The notes beneath the pieces were generated by a model, which did not search any database, was not told where the DNA came from, and saw only the letters and a program-made list of their open reading frames with translations. DNA of 64,000 nucleotides from Azospirillum endophyticum (GTDB lineage: Bacteria > Pseudomonadota > Alphaproteobacteria > Azospirillales > Azospirillaceae). The DNA lies in NCBI RefSeq assembly GCF_016595245.1, contig NZ_JAENHM010000058.1:1-64000 (forward strand), given 5' to 3'. Positions 9,538-17,086 of this stretch are shown one piece after another; positions within the stretch are counted from its first letter, which is position 1, and every line of letters starts with the position of its first letter. The position numbers and the translations under genes are program-made.

Positions 9538-9643
9538 GGGGTTTTCCGAAATCTTGGAACCCTTCCGAAAAGCTGCCACACTGCGCGGCGGACACCGTTC
9601 GTAGTCACAACATCGCCGCCCCCCAAAAATCGCCCCGCCAATC

Positions 9644-10357
9644 ATGGACATGAGCGTGAAGAAGACCGGCATCGACGCGGCATGGCGGGGGCTGGCGAAC
9701 TGCCGGGGGTGCGGCATCCGGGACTCGGCGCTGTTCGCCGACCTGACGGAACCCGATTTCAACCTGATCCATCTGCCGATCGACGAGATGACGGTGGCGC
9801 CGGGGGCGGCGCTCTACCATGTCGGCGACGAGCCGGCGGCCCTCTTCACGGTGCGCAGCGGGCTGGTGAAGCTGGTGCAGTATCTGCCCAACGGCGGCCA
9901 GCGCATCGTCCGGCTGTTGCGCACCGGGGACACCGCCGGGCTGGAGGCGGCGCTGGGCGAGCCTTACCGCCACACCGCCATCGCCATCCATCCCGTCCTG
10001 ACCTGCCGGATCCCCCGCGCGGTGATCCAGCGCCTGTCGGATGAGACCCGGCATCTGCACCGGCAGTTGATGCGGCGCTGGCATCTTGCGGTGGAGCGGG
10101 CCGACGCCTTCCTGGTCGAACTCGGCACCGGCAGCGCCCGGGCGCGGGTCGCCCGGCTGTTCCTGACCCTGGTCGACGACCGGGGCGAATGCGATTTCTT
10201 CGGGCGGGAGGATGTCGGCGCCGTGCTGGGCATCACCACCGAGACCGCCAGCCGCGTCGTGGCCGAGCTGAAACGGCAGGGCCTGCTGGAGGAACTGCGG
10301 CCCAACCGCTTCCGCTGCGACACGGCCGCCCTGCGGGAACTGGCGGACGGGCCGTAG
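9644..10357 (+). CDS. Crp/Fnr family transcriptional regulator
   Basis: 237 aa with an N-terminal cyclic-nucleotide-binding-like beta roll (APGAALYHVGDEPAALFTVR) and a C-terminal winged helix (EDVGAVLGITTETASRVVAE) whose recognition helix has the E..SR pattern of FNR proteins. Cysteines occur at 20, 23 and 121, matching three of the four iron-sulfur ligands of FNR, but the third N-terminal cysteine is missing (GIRDSALFADL). It may be an oxygen/redox sensor with an altered cluster, or may have lost the cluster. There is no clear ribosome site before ATG 9644; ATG 9650 is possible. No obvious target is adjacent. Confidence 0.85.
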   Translation: MDMSVKKTGIDAAWRGLANCRGCGIRDSALFADLTEPDFNLIHLPIDEMTVAPGAALYHVGDEPAALFTVRSGLVKLVQYLPNGGQRIVRLLRTGDTAGLEAALGEPYRHTAIAIHPVLTCRIPRAVIQRLSDETRHLHRQLMRRWHLAVERADAFLVELGTGSARARVARLFLTLVDDRGECDFFGREDVGAVLGITTETASRVVAELKRQGLLEELRPNRFRCDTAALRELADGP

Positions 10358-10379
10358 CCCGTCTCCCGAAGCCCCGGCC

Positions 10380-13025
10380 TCAAGCCGCCCGCATCTCGCC
10401 CACCAGCACGTCGACCTGACCGGCCAGCGTCCGCAGCTGCTCCTGCACGGTGGAGGACGCCGACAGCACGCGGTTGGCCGATTCTCCCGACTCCCGCGCC
10501 GCGTTGGCGACGGAATCGATGTTGCCGCGGACATGCTGGGTGCTGTCCGCCGCCTCGCCGACGTTGCGGGCGATCTCGCGGGTGGCGGCGCTCTGCTGCT
10601 CCACCGCGGCGGCGATGGTGGCGGCGATCTCGTTCACCTCGCGGATGGTGCCGGCGATGGAGCGGATGGCGTCGACCGCCTCCTGCGTCACCGACTGCAT
10701 CGCGGCGATCTGGGCGGAGATGTCCTCCGTCGCCTTCGCGGTCTGGGTGGCGAGGCCCTTCACCTCCGACGCCACGACGGCGAAGCCTTTTCCGGCCTCG
10801 CCCGCCCGCGCCGCCTCGATGGTGGCGTTCAGCGCCAGCAGGTTGGTCTGGCCGGCGATCGACTGGATCAGCCCGACCACCTCGCCGATGCGGCCGGCGG
10901 TCTGGGCCAGCCCTTCCACCGTGCGGTCGGTGCGCTCGGCCTCGTCGGCGGCCTTGCGGGCGATCTGGCTGGAGGCATGGACCTGGGTGCCGATCTCCTG
11001 GATCGAGGCCGACAGCTCCTCCGTCGCGGCGGCGACCGCCTTGACGTTGCCTTCCGCCTGCTGGGAGCTGCCGGCGGCGGTGGTCGCCTCGCCGGCGGTG
11101 AGGCCGGCGCTGCTGGTCATGCGTTCGGCCATGTCCTGCATCTCGCCGGCCGCCTGGGCGACGCGGTCCAGCACGCCGCGGACGCTGGTCTCGAAATTCC
11201 CGGCCATCTCGACCATGGCGCGGCGGCGCTCGCCCGCGGCCCGGCCGCGCTCCACCTCGGCCCGCGCGTTGGCGGCCTTGGCCTCGTTGGCGGTGTCGCG
11301 GAAGATCGTCAGGGCGCGGGTCATGTCACCGATCTCGTCGGCGCCGGCGGCGGGGATCGGCGCATCCAGCCGGCCCTCGGCGATCGCCCGCATGGAGTCC
11401 GACAGCGCACTCAGCCGGGCGACGATGTGGCGGCCGACCACCAGCCAAGCCAGCGCCACCGCGCCGATCAGGCTGCCGGCGGCGAACAGGATCAGCATCT
11501 TGCGGCCGGCGGCGATGGTGTCCCCGGTGCCGGCGACCGCCGTCTTCGCCTCGTCCCGCATCGCCGCGATCTCGCGATCCACGGTGGCGGCGAAGCGCTG
11601 GGCCAACTGGCGGCTCTCGGCGAGCATCCGCTCGGTTTCGGCCATCGCCGCCAGTTCGCCGCGGCGGAGCGCGATGACCCCTTCCTCGCCGCGGCCGAAG
11701 CCGATCAGCGCCTTCACCAGGGCGGCCAGCACCTCGGTGCCGGCGGCATTGTCGCCGGCCTGCCCGCGCAACGTGCCGATGCGCTCGAAGAGCGACGAGG
11801 ACGCGGTGGCGAAGCGCTTCTCCAGCAGGTCGAGCCGGGCGGCATCGGGGGCCTGCGCCGCCTCGTTCAGGGCGCCGGTCAGGGCGGTGCCGTAGGTCGA
11901 CAGCTCCAGGTTGGTGCGGAACTGCTCCAGCCCGCGGCCGAGCAGATCCTGCACCGCCTCCTGCACCTGGGAGCGGATGTCGAAATTGGCGCGCTTGATG
12001 TCGCTCTGCACCTTGCGCAGCGGTACCGACAGGCTGTCGATCAGTTGGGCGGCCTGGGTCCGGGCGGCGTCCAGCCGTTCGGCCAGCTGCCGGTCCGCCG
12101 CCGGTCCGCCGGTGCCGTCCAGGGCGGCGCGGCGCAGGTCGAACACATTGTCCTTGCCATAGCCGAACAGCAGCAGCGTCTCGATCTTCCCCCCGGTGTC
12201 GGCGGGCAGACGGTTGCCGAGCGTGCCGAGCGCGCCCGGCACCTGGGACGAGGCCTCCAGATAGGTCTGCTGCAGATCGCCGACGGCCTTGGCGTCCTGC
12301 GCCGTGCCGGCGCGGTTCATGGCGTCGAGCGAGCGGGCGACGGCGCCGCGCAGGTCGTAGAGCGCGATCATCGAGCGCACCGCGTCGGACAGGGCCCCCA
12401 TCTCGCGGTCGGTGCCGCCGTCGAGCGCCATGCCCTTCTCCTGCAGGGCCTGGCCGGACCCCTCGACCAGCGGCGCCAGGGTCTTGAGGAAACCGTCATA
12501 GCTCTGGGCGAGGCGGGCGGAGGCGGCCTCGCGGCGGTCGTGCACCGACAGGCGTTTCGCCACGCCGTCGTTGATCCGGTCCAGCGTGGCGATCAGCGCG
12601 TTGCCGGTCTCGCGCACGTCCGCCAGCAGCGGGTCCTGCGGCCGGCGGGCGGCCAGCTCGTCCAACAGCGACAGGAAGCCGCGGGCACGCGCCTGCGCTT
12701 CCGTCCTGAGAGCTTCCCGCTCCTCCTGGCTGCCGGCGCTGTCCAGCATCGGGGCGGCCGAGGCGATGGCGCCGCTTTCGCCAGCCAGCCGGGTTGCCAG
12801 CCCCATTTCCGGCAGGCTGGTGTCGGCGATCTGCTCCATCGGCCGCTCGACCGCGGAGAAGGACATCAGGCCGACGGCGCTCGCCGCCACCGTCATCGCC
12901 GCCATGCCGGCGAAGGCCAGCATCAGCTTGGCCCGAACGCCGAGACGGCGCCCGGCACCCGGGCCGGAAGGGCCACCGGACGGAGCGGCGCCAAGCTGCG
13001 GGATGGCGGGTGCGACGGTGGTCAT
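10380..13025 (-). CDS. Methyl-accepting chemotaxis protein with large periplasmic domain
   Basis: 881 aa. TM1 ([20 protein letters not shown]) is followed by an unusually long, mostly helical periplasmic sensor of about 450 residues, then TM2 ([20 protein letters not shown]), a HAMP domain ([20 protein letters not shown]), and a cytoplasmic signalling coiled coil with the highly conserved tip region ([17 protein letters not shown]). It should act with CheA and CheW on flagellar motion. ATG 13025 is selected because AAGGGAAA lies upstream; 74 further in-frame codons look non-coding. The ligand cannot be read from sequence. Its upstream region carries paired repeats (see 13108-13161). Confidence 0.93.
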   Translation of the reverse strand: MTTVAPAIPQLGAAPSGGPSGPGAGRRLGVRAKLMLAFAGMAAMTVAASAVGLMSFSAVERPMEQIADTSLPEMGLATRLAGESGAIASAAPMLDSAGSQEEREALRTEAQARARGFLSLLDELAARRPQDPLLADVRETGNALIATLDRINDGVAKRLSVHDRREAASARLAQSYDGFLKTLAPLVEGSGQALQEKGMALDGGTDREMGALSDAVRSMIALYDLRGAVARSLDAMNRAGTAQDAKAVGDLQQTYLEASSQVPGALGTLGNRLPADTGGKIETLLLFGYGKDNVFDLRRAALDGTGGPAADRQLAERLDAARTQAAQLIDSLSVPLRKVQSDIKRANFDIRSQVQEAVQDLLGRGLEQFRTNLELSTYGTALTGALNEAAQAPDAARLDLLEKRFATASSSLFERIGTLRGQAGDNAAGTEVLAALVKALIGFGRGEEGVIALRRGELAAMAETERMLAESRQLAQRFAATVDREIAAMRDEAKTAVAGTGDTIAAGRKMLILFAAGSLIGAVALAWLVVGRHIVARLSALSDSMRAIAEGRLDAPIPAAGADEIGDMTRALTIFRDTANEAKAANARAEVERGRAAGERRRAMVEMAGNFETSVRGVLDRVAQAAGEMQDMAERMTSSAGLTAGEATTAAGSSQQAEGNVKAVAAATEELSASIQEIGTQVHASSQIARKAADEAERTDRTVEGLAQTAGRIGEVVGLIQSIAGQTNLLALNATIEAARAGEAGKGFAVVASEVKGLATQTAKATEDISAQIAAMQSVTQEAVDAIRSIAGTIREVNEIAATIAAAVEQQSAATREIARNVGEAADSTQHVRGNIDSVANAARESGESANRVLSASSTVQEQLRTLAGQVDVLVGEMRAA

Positions 13026-13588
13026 GGCATCTGTTTCCCTTGAGGGCGGCTGAGTTCGCTGGTCGTCCGGCACAGGAATGGCCCGGGCGCCGGCGGCTTC
13101 CGTCGACTGCAAGCCTGCATTGTGCGCAATCATGACAATGCAAGCTGCATGGGGTGCTTGCGACGATCGGTCACACCGGCTCTTGCATGTTTTTCGACCG
13201 GAGGACGTCTCGTCAATCCCTTTTCCGCAGCAGCGAAAAGATAGCACAACGGCTTCCGCTATACGGAAGAGTTACTCCGGAACGGTGGAAAAATTTCATA
13301 TGCGGGAAAGCAGGGGACCGGCCGGCGGCTCGGCCGGACAGGCTCCGCATCCTGGCCCCCAAAGCCTTGCTTCCGAACCGCCAAGCCCAGGCCTATGCGT
13401 GTCGATCATGGCCATAGCAGGCAGCACCAAAGGCATCGCGGCCATCGACCGATCCTATCCCTATGCTTACCCCCACCGGCGAAAAAGCGATCACTTGGAT
13501 AGCGCCGCGGCCATACCGATGCCGAGTGGAAGCACCGGGGTGGCGTGTCTAGCTTGGGATCAGCAAGTTTGCCCGAGGGAATTCGAGA
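13026..13588. promoter_or_regulatory. Divergent intergenic region with direct and inverted repeats
   Basis: This 563-base gap separates the leftward chemoreceptor from the rightward aminoacyl-carrier-protein operon. A direct repeat TGCAAGCCTGCAT (13108-13120) and TGCAAGCTGCAT (13139-13150) flanks an inverted repeat TGCATTGT / ACAATGCA (13116-13123, 13135-13142). A further GCAAGC / GCTTGC pair lies at 13140-13161. The arrangement looks like a regulator binding site about 85-135 bases upstream of the chemoreceptor. The rest, around 13200-13320, is A/T-richer and probably includes promoters. No gene or RNA was recognised. Confidence 0.45.
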
Positions 13589-13957
13589 ATGCCGCAGGAT
13601 GCCAGCCCGCCTTACGCCAATCAGTCCTTCCAGGGTTCCCTGAGCGCCGGGGCCGCCGGCCTCCAGGCTTCCGCAGCCGGTGGAGCCGCCGGCGGAACCG
13701 ATGACGGCATGGTCGCCGGCATCCGCTCCGTCCTGGCGGAATGCGGTGGCTTGGCGGTCGATGCCGGGACGCTCGCCATCGACGACGACCTCTATTCCGC
13801 CGGCCTCACCTCGCACGGCTGCGTCGGCCTGATGCTGGGGCTGGAGGAGGAGTTCGACGTCGAGTTTCCGGAAAAGCTGCTGAACCGCCGCACCTTCGAG
13901 AGCATCGCCGCCATCCGCGACGCGGTGCGCGGCCTGGTCGACGGGGGCGCGGCGTGA
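13589..13957 (+). CDS. Carrier protein (acyl/aminoacyl carrier, phosphopantetheine type)
   Basis: 122 aa, first gene of the six-gene operon. The last 80 residues match acyl carrier proteins: an acidic helix 2 ([18 protein letters not shown]) follows the attachment loop [13 protein letters not shown], where Ser75 is the expected 4'-phosphopantetheine site. The usual DSL is replaced by LTS, as is typical of carrier proteins partnered with amino acid:[carrier protein] ligases. About 40 Gly/Ala/Ser-rich residues precede the domain. ATG 13589 has GAGGGAA upstream. The stop overlaps the next gene's GTG by four bases. It presumably carries the aminoacyl thioester made by the ligase at 15174. Confidence 0.88.
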   Translation: MPQDASPPYANQSFQGSLSAGAAGLQASAAGGAAGGTDDGMVAGIRSVLAECGGLAVDAGTLAIDDDLYSAGLTSHGCVGLMLGLEEEFDVEFPEKLLNRRTFESIAAIRDAVRGLVDGGAA

Positions 13958-15177
13958 ACGCGGCCCCGGCCGCCCTGATCGGTCTGGCGCCGGTCTCGGC
14001 CCCGGCACCGGTCAACGTCGCGGCCCGCGCGCGCGCCGTCGGTGCGGAAATCGCCGCGCGCCATGCCGAAGCCGTCGACCGCGACGGCCGGTTCCCCGTC
14101 GAAGCCTTCGACGCCCTGCGCGAGGAACGGCTGCTGGGCGTCATGGTGCCGGCGGAGCTCGGCGGCGGCGGCGCCTCGCTGTTCGACGTGGCGGCGGCCT
14201 GCCACGCCCTGGCCCGCGGCTGCGCCGCCACCGGCATGATCTATGCCATGCACCAGATCCAGGTTGCCTGTCTGGTCAACCATGGCACCAACGGCTGGCA
14301 CCGCGACCTGATGGCGCGCATCGCCGCCGACCAGCTCCTGCTCGGCTCCGCCACGACGGAGAAGGAGACCGGCGGCGACATCCGCAACAGCGTCTGCGCC
14401 GTCACGACGGATCCGGAGGCCGAGGGCGGCCGCTTCACCCTGGCGAAGAACGCCTCCGTCATCTCCTACGGCGACCAGTCCGACGTGATCCTGGTCACCG
14501 CGCGGCGCAACCCCGACGCACCCTCGTCCGATCAGGTGCTGGCGGTGGTGACCAAGGACGATTACCGGCTGGAGAAGACCTCGCTCTGGGACGCGATGGG
14601 CATGCGCGGCACCTGCTCCGACGGCTACCGGCTGGAGGCGGCCGGCGTCATCGACCAGATCCTGCCCTTGCCCTACGCCGACCTGTCGGCCCAGACCATG
14701 CTGCCGGTGACCCACATCCTGTGGAGCAGCACCTGGCTCGGCATCGCCGCCGACGCGGTCAGCCGCGCCCGTGCCTTCGTCCGTTCCGAAGCCAAGCGCA
14801 AGCCCGGCACCACCCCGGCCTCGGCCGTGCGGCTGGCCGAGGCGACGGCCAAGCTCCAGCAGATGAAGGCGGTCATCCTCACCGCCATCCGCCAGTACGA
14901 GCTGGCCTGCGGCTCGCCCGAGCAGCTGACCGGCCTGTCCTTCGCCACCGCCATGGGCACGCTGAAGGTCACCACCTCGGAACTGGTACGCGAGATCGTG
15001 GAGGCGGCGATCCGCACCTGCGGGCTGGCCGGCTACCGCAACGACACCCCCTACAGCCTGGGCCGCCACCTGCGCGACGCCCATTCCGCCGCGCTGATGA
15101 TCGGCAACGACCGCATCATGTCGCATATCTCCACTCAGCTTCTCGTCCAGCGGGACGGGTTGGGGCCTTTCGAATGA
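13954..15177 (+). CDS. Acyl-CoA dehydrogenase-like flavoprotein
   Basis: 407 aa, GTG start overlapping the carrier-protein stop (GTGA). It has the acyl-CoA dehydrogenase fold: N-terminal helices ([20 protein letters not shown]), a middle beta domain ([14 protein letters not shown], then [20 protein letters not shown]), and a C-terminal helical domain ([20 protein letters not shown], then [17 protein letters not shown]). It should bind FAD and desaturate a thioester. Given its translational coupling to a carrier protein and an aminoacyl ligase, the likely substrate is an aminoacyl thioester on the carrier, as flavoproteins of this family oxidise prolyl-carrier proteins in pyrrole biosynthesis. 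The substrate is inferred; I did not verify the catalytic base. Confidence 0.85.
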   Translation: MNAAPAALIGLAPVSAPAPVNVAARARAVGAEIAARHAEAVDRDGRFPVEAFDALREERLLGVMVPAELGGGGASLFDVAAACHALARGCAATGMIYAMHQIQVACLVNHGTNGWHRDLMARIAADQLLLGSATTEKETGGDIRNSVCAVTTDPEAEGGRFTLAKNASVISYGDQSDVILVTARRNPDAPSSDQVLAVVTKDDYRLEKTSLWDAMGMRGTCSDGYRLEAAGVIDQILPLPYADLSAQTMLPVTHILWSSTWLGIAADAVSRARAFVRSEAKRKPGTTPASAVRLAEATAKLQQMKAVILTAIRQYELACGSPEQLTGLSFATAMGTLKVTTSELVREIVEAAIRTCGLAGYRNDTPYSLGRHLRDAHSAALMIGNDRIMSHISTQLLVQRDGLGPFE

Positions 15178-16100
15178 ACATGGTCGACATCACGGCCGCC
15201 CAGGCCGCCTATCGCGACGAGCTGGTGGAGTCCGGGCTGCTGATCCCCACCGGGGTGGACGGCCTCTATGGCCGCAGCGGCGTCTTCGAGGATGTGGTGG
15301 AGCGTTTCGACGCGCTGGTCACCCGCTGGGGCGGCCAGGACGGGGCGGAGGTGATGCGCTTCCCGCCGGCCCTGAACCGCCGGTATTTCGAGGAAAGCGA
15401 ATATCTGAAGAGCTTTCCCCATCTCGCCGGCACCATCCACAGCTTCGGCGGCGACGAGAAGGCGCACCGCACCCTGCTGCGCCGGCTGGAGGAGGGGCAG
15501 GACTGGACCGAGGATCAGGTCGCGACCGACGTGGTGATGACGCCGGCCGCCTGCTATCCGGTTTATCCGACCATCGCCCGGCGCGGCCTGCTGCCCGGTG
15601 AGGGTAAGCTGATCGACGTCTTCTCCTACTGCTTCCGCCACGAGCCGTCGATCGACCCCGCCCGCATGCAGCTGTTCCGCATGCGCGAGTACATCCGCAT
15701 CGGCACCCCCGATCAGGTGGTGGAGTTCCGCGAGCTGTGGCTGGAGCGCGGCCGCGAGATGATGGGGGCGCTCGACGTGCCGCTCGACGTCGACGTCGCC
15801 AACGATCCCTTCTTCGGCCGGGCCGGCACCATGCTGTCGAACAGCCAGCGCGAGCAGAAGCTGAAGTTCGAGCTGCTGATCCCGATCACCAGCACCGAGA
15901 AGCCGACCGCCTGCCTCAGCTTCAACTACCACCAGGACCATTTCGGCCATCTGTGGGACATCCACACCGCCGATGGCGGCGTTGCCCACACCGCCTGCGT
16001 CGGCTTCGGCATGGAGCGGGTGGCGCTGGCGCTGTTCCGCCACCACGGCTTCGACACCGCGCAGTGGCCGGGGGCGGTCCGCAAGGTCCTGTGGGGGTAA
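15174..16100 (+). CDS. Amino acid:[carrier protein] ligase (truncated class II synthetase homologue)
   Basis: 308 aa, resembling the catalytic core of atypical seryl-tRNA synthetase without a tRNA-binding arm. Motif 2 is YCFRHEPS (Arg155-His-Glu157) and motif 3 is [12 protein letters not shown]. Cys127, Glu172 and Cys275 have the spacing of the zinc ligands of the characterised Bradyrhizobium and Agrobacterium enzymes, as far as I recall. Those enzymes activate small amino acids (Gly or Ala) with ATP and load them on the phosphopantetheine of a dedicated carrier protein rather than tRNA. The ATG overlaps the flavoprotein stop (ATGA). The partner carrier is surely the gene at 13589. Which amino acid is used cannot be read with confidence. 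Confidence 0.93.
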   Translation: MNMVDITAAQAAYRDELVESGLLIPTGVDGLYGRSGVFEDVVERFDALVTRWGGQDGAEVMRFPPALNRRYFEESEYLKSFPHLAGTIHSFGGDEKAHRTLLRRLEEGQDWTEDQVATDVVMTPAACYPVYPTIARRGLLPGEGKLIDVFSYCFRHEPSIDPARMQLFRMREYIRIGTPDQVVEFRELWLERGREMMGALDVPLDVDVANDPFFGRAGTMLSNSQREQKLKFELLIPITSTEKPTACLSFNYHQDHFGHLWDIHTADGGVAHTACVGFGMERVALALFRHHGFDTAQWPGAVRKVLWG

Positions 16101-16108
16101 CCGGCACC

Positions 16109-17080
16109 ATGTGGACGCCGCGCCAGCCCGACGGCTACGACCGCCATCCCCTGCACCAGGGCGGCCAGGAAGAAAGGATCTGGCCGGAGACCAACTGCTA
16201 CGTCGATCTGTGGATCGAGGCGCTGCATGCCCGCGGACTGGAGCCGCGGGCGATGCTCGGCTTCACCGTCACCCAGGATTTCGAGGGCGACCAGTTCACC
16301 TTCTTCAAGGTGCCGCTGGAAGATCTGGAGACTCTGTACGGCCTGCGCGTGCAAGAGCTGGCGATCTACGACAGCGTCGAGGCCCATGTGGCGGAGCAGC
16401 TGCGGCGGAGTCCGGCCGATGATCTTGGGGGCGGCGGGCTGGTGCTGGTGGAGGTCGACGGCTTCCACCTTCCCGACACCCGCGGCACCTCCTACGGCAC
16501 CACCCATGTGAAGACCACGGTCGGCATCGTCCGCATCGACCCGGCCGCCCGGACCATGGACTATTTCCACAATGCCGGCTTCTACCGGCTCGACGGTGCC
16601 GATTACGAGGGCGTGGCCGCCGCGGCAGCCGGGCCGCTCTTCCCCTATGTCGAGTTCGTGAAGCCGGGAACGCCGCCGCTGGAAGGCGGGGCGCTGGTCG
16701 CCGCGTCGCTGGAGCTGCTGCGCCGCCATCTCGCCCGCCGGCCGGCCGGCAACCCGGTGGCGGCCTACCGCGCCGCCTTCCCGGAGCATCTCGACCGGCT
16801 GCTGGCCCGGCCGATGGAGTATTTCCACCTCTACGCCTTCAACCTGCTGCGCCAGCTCGGCGCCAATTTCGAGCTGCTGGGCGCCCATCTCCGCTGGCTC
16901 GACGGCCCGGCGGACGCGGTGGAGGCCTGCCGGTCGATCGCCGAAGGCGCCAAGGCCATGCAGTTCCAGCTGGCCCGCACCGTGGCCCGGCGCAAGGCGC
17001 CCGACCTGACCGACAGCTTCGACCGGCTGGAGCGGGGCTACGACACCGTCCTGGGCGCTCTGACCCGCCGGTACGGGTAA
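16109..17080 (+). CDS. DUF1839 family protein, possible papain-like acyltransferase
   Basis: 323 aa, matching the DUF1839 family that travels with aminoacyl-carrier ligases in rhizobia and relatives. An N-terminal NCYVDLWIEALHARG (Cys30) precedes FFKVPLEDLETLYGLRVQEL, and later segments GTSYGTTHVKTTVGIVRID (His133) and DYFHNAGFYRLDGADY supply a candidate His and Asp/Asn. The Cys ... His ... Asp layout resembles the N-terminal domain of BtrH, which moves an aminoacyl group from a carrier protein to an aminoglycoside. I infer the same kind of transfer here. The C-terminal 120 residues are helical. ATG 16109 is used; an in-frame GTG at 16091 overlaps the ligase. Confidence 0.78.
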   Translation: MWTPRQPDGYDRHPLHQGGQEERIWPETNCYVDLWIEALHARGLEPRAMLGFTVTQDFEGDQFTFFKVPLEDLETLYGLRVQELAIYDSVEAHVAEQLRRSPADDLGGGGLVLVEVDGFHLPDTRGTSYGTTHVKTTVGIVRIDPAARTMDYFHNAGFYRLDGADYEGVAAAAAGPLFPYVEFVKPGTPPLEGGALVAASLELLRRHLARRPAGNPVAAYRAAFPEHLDRLLARPMEYFHLYAFNLLRQLGANFELLGAHLRWLDGPADAVEACRSIAEGAKAMQFQLARTVARRKAPDLTDSFDRLERGYDTVLGALTRRYG

Positions 17081-17086
17081 GCGGCG

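Noticed and set aside
10533-13043. 836-codon plus-strand frame opposite the chemoreceptor
   Set aside because: Its translation is low-complexity Gly/Ala/Asp/His-rich antisense; the minus strand has full MCP motifs.
15174-16100. A truncated seryl-tRNA synthetase pseudogene
   Set aside because: The core is intact with zinc ligands and motifs 2 and 3, length fits the carrier-protein ligase family, and a carrier protein gene is in the same operon.
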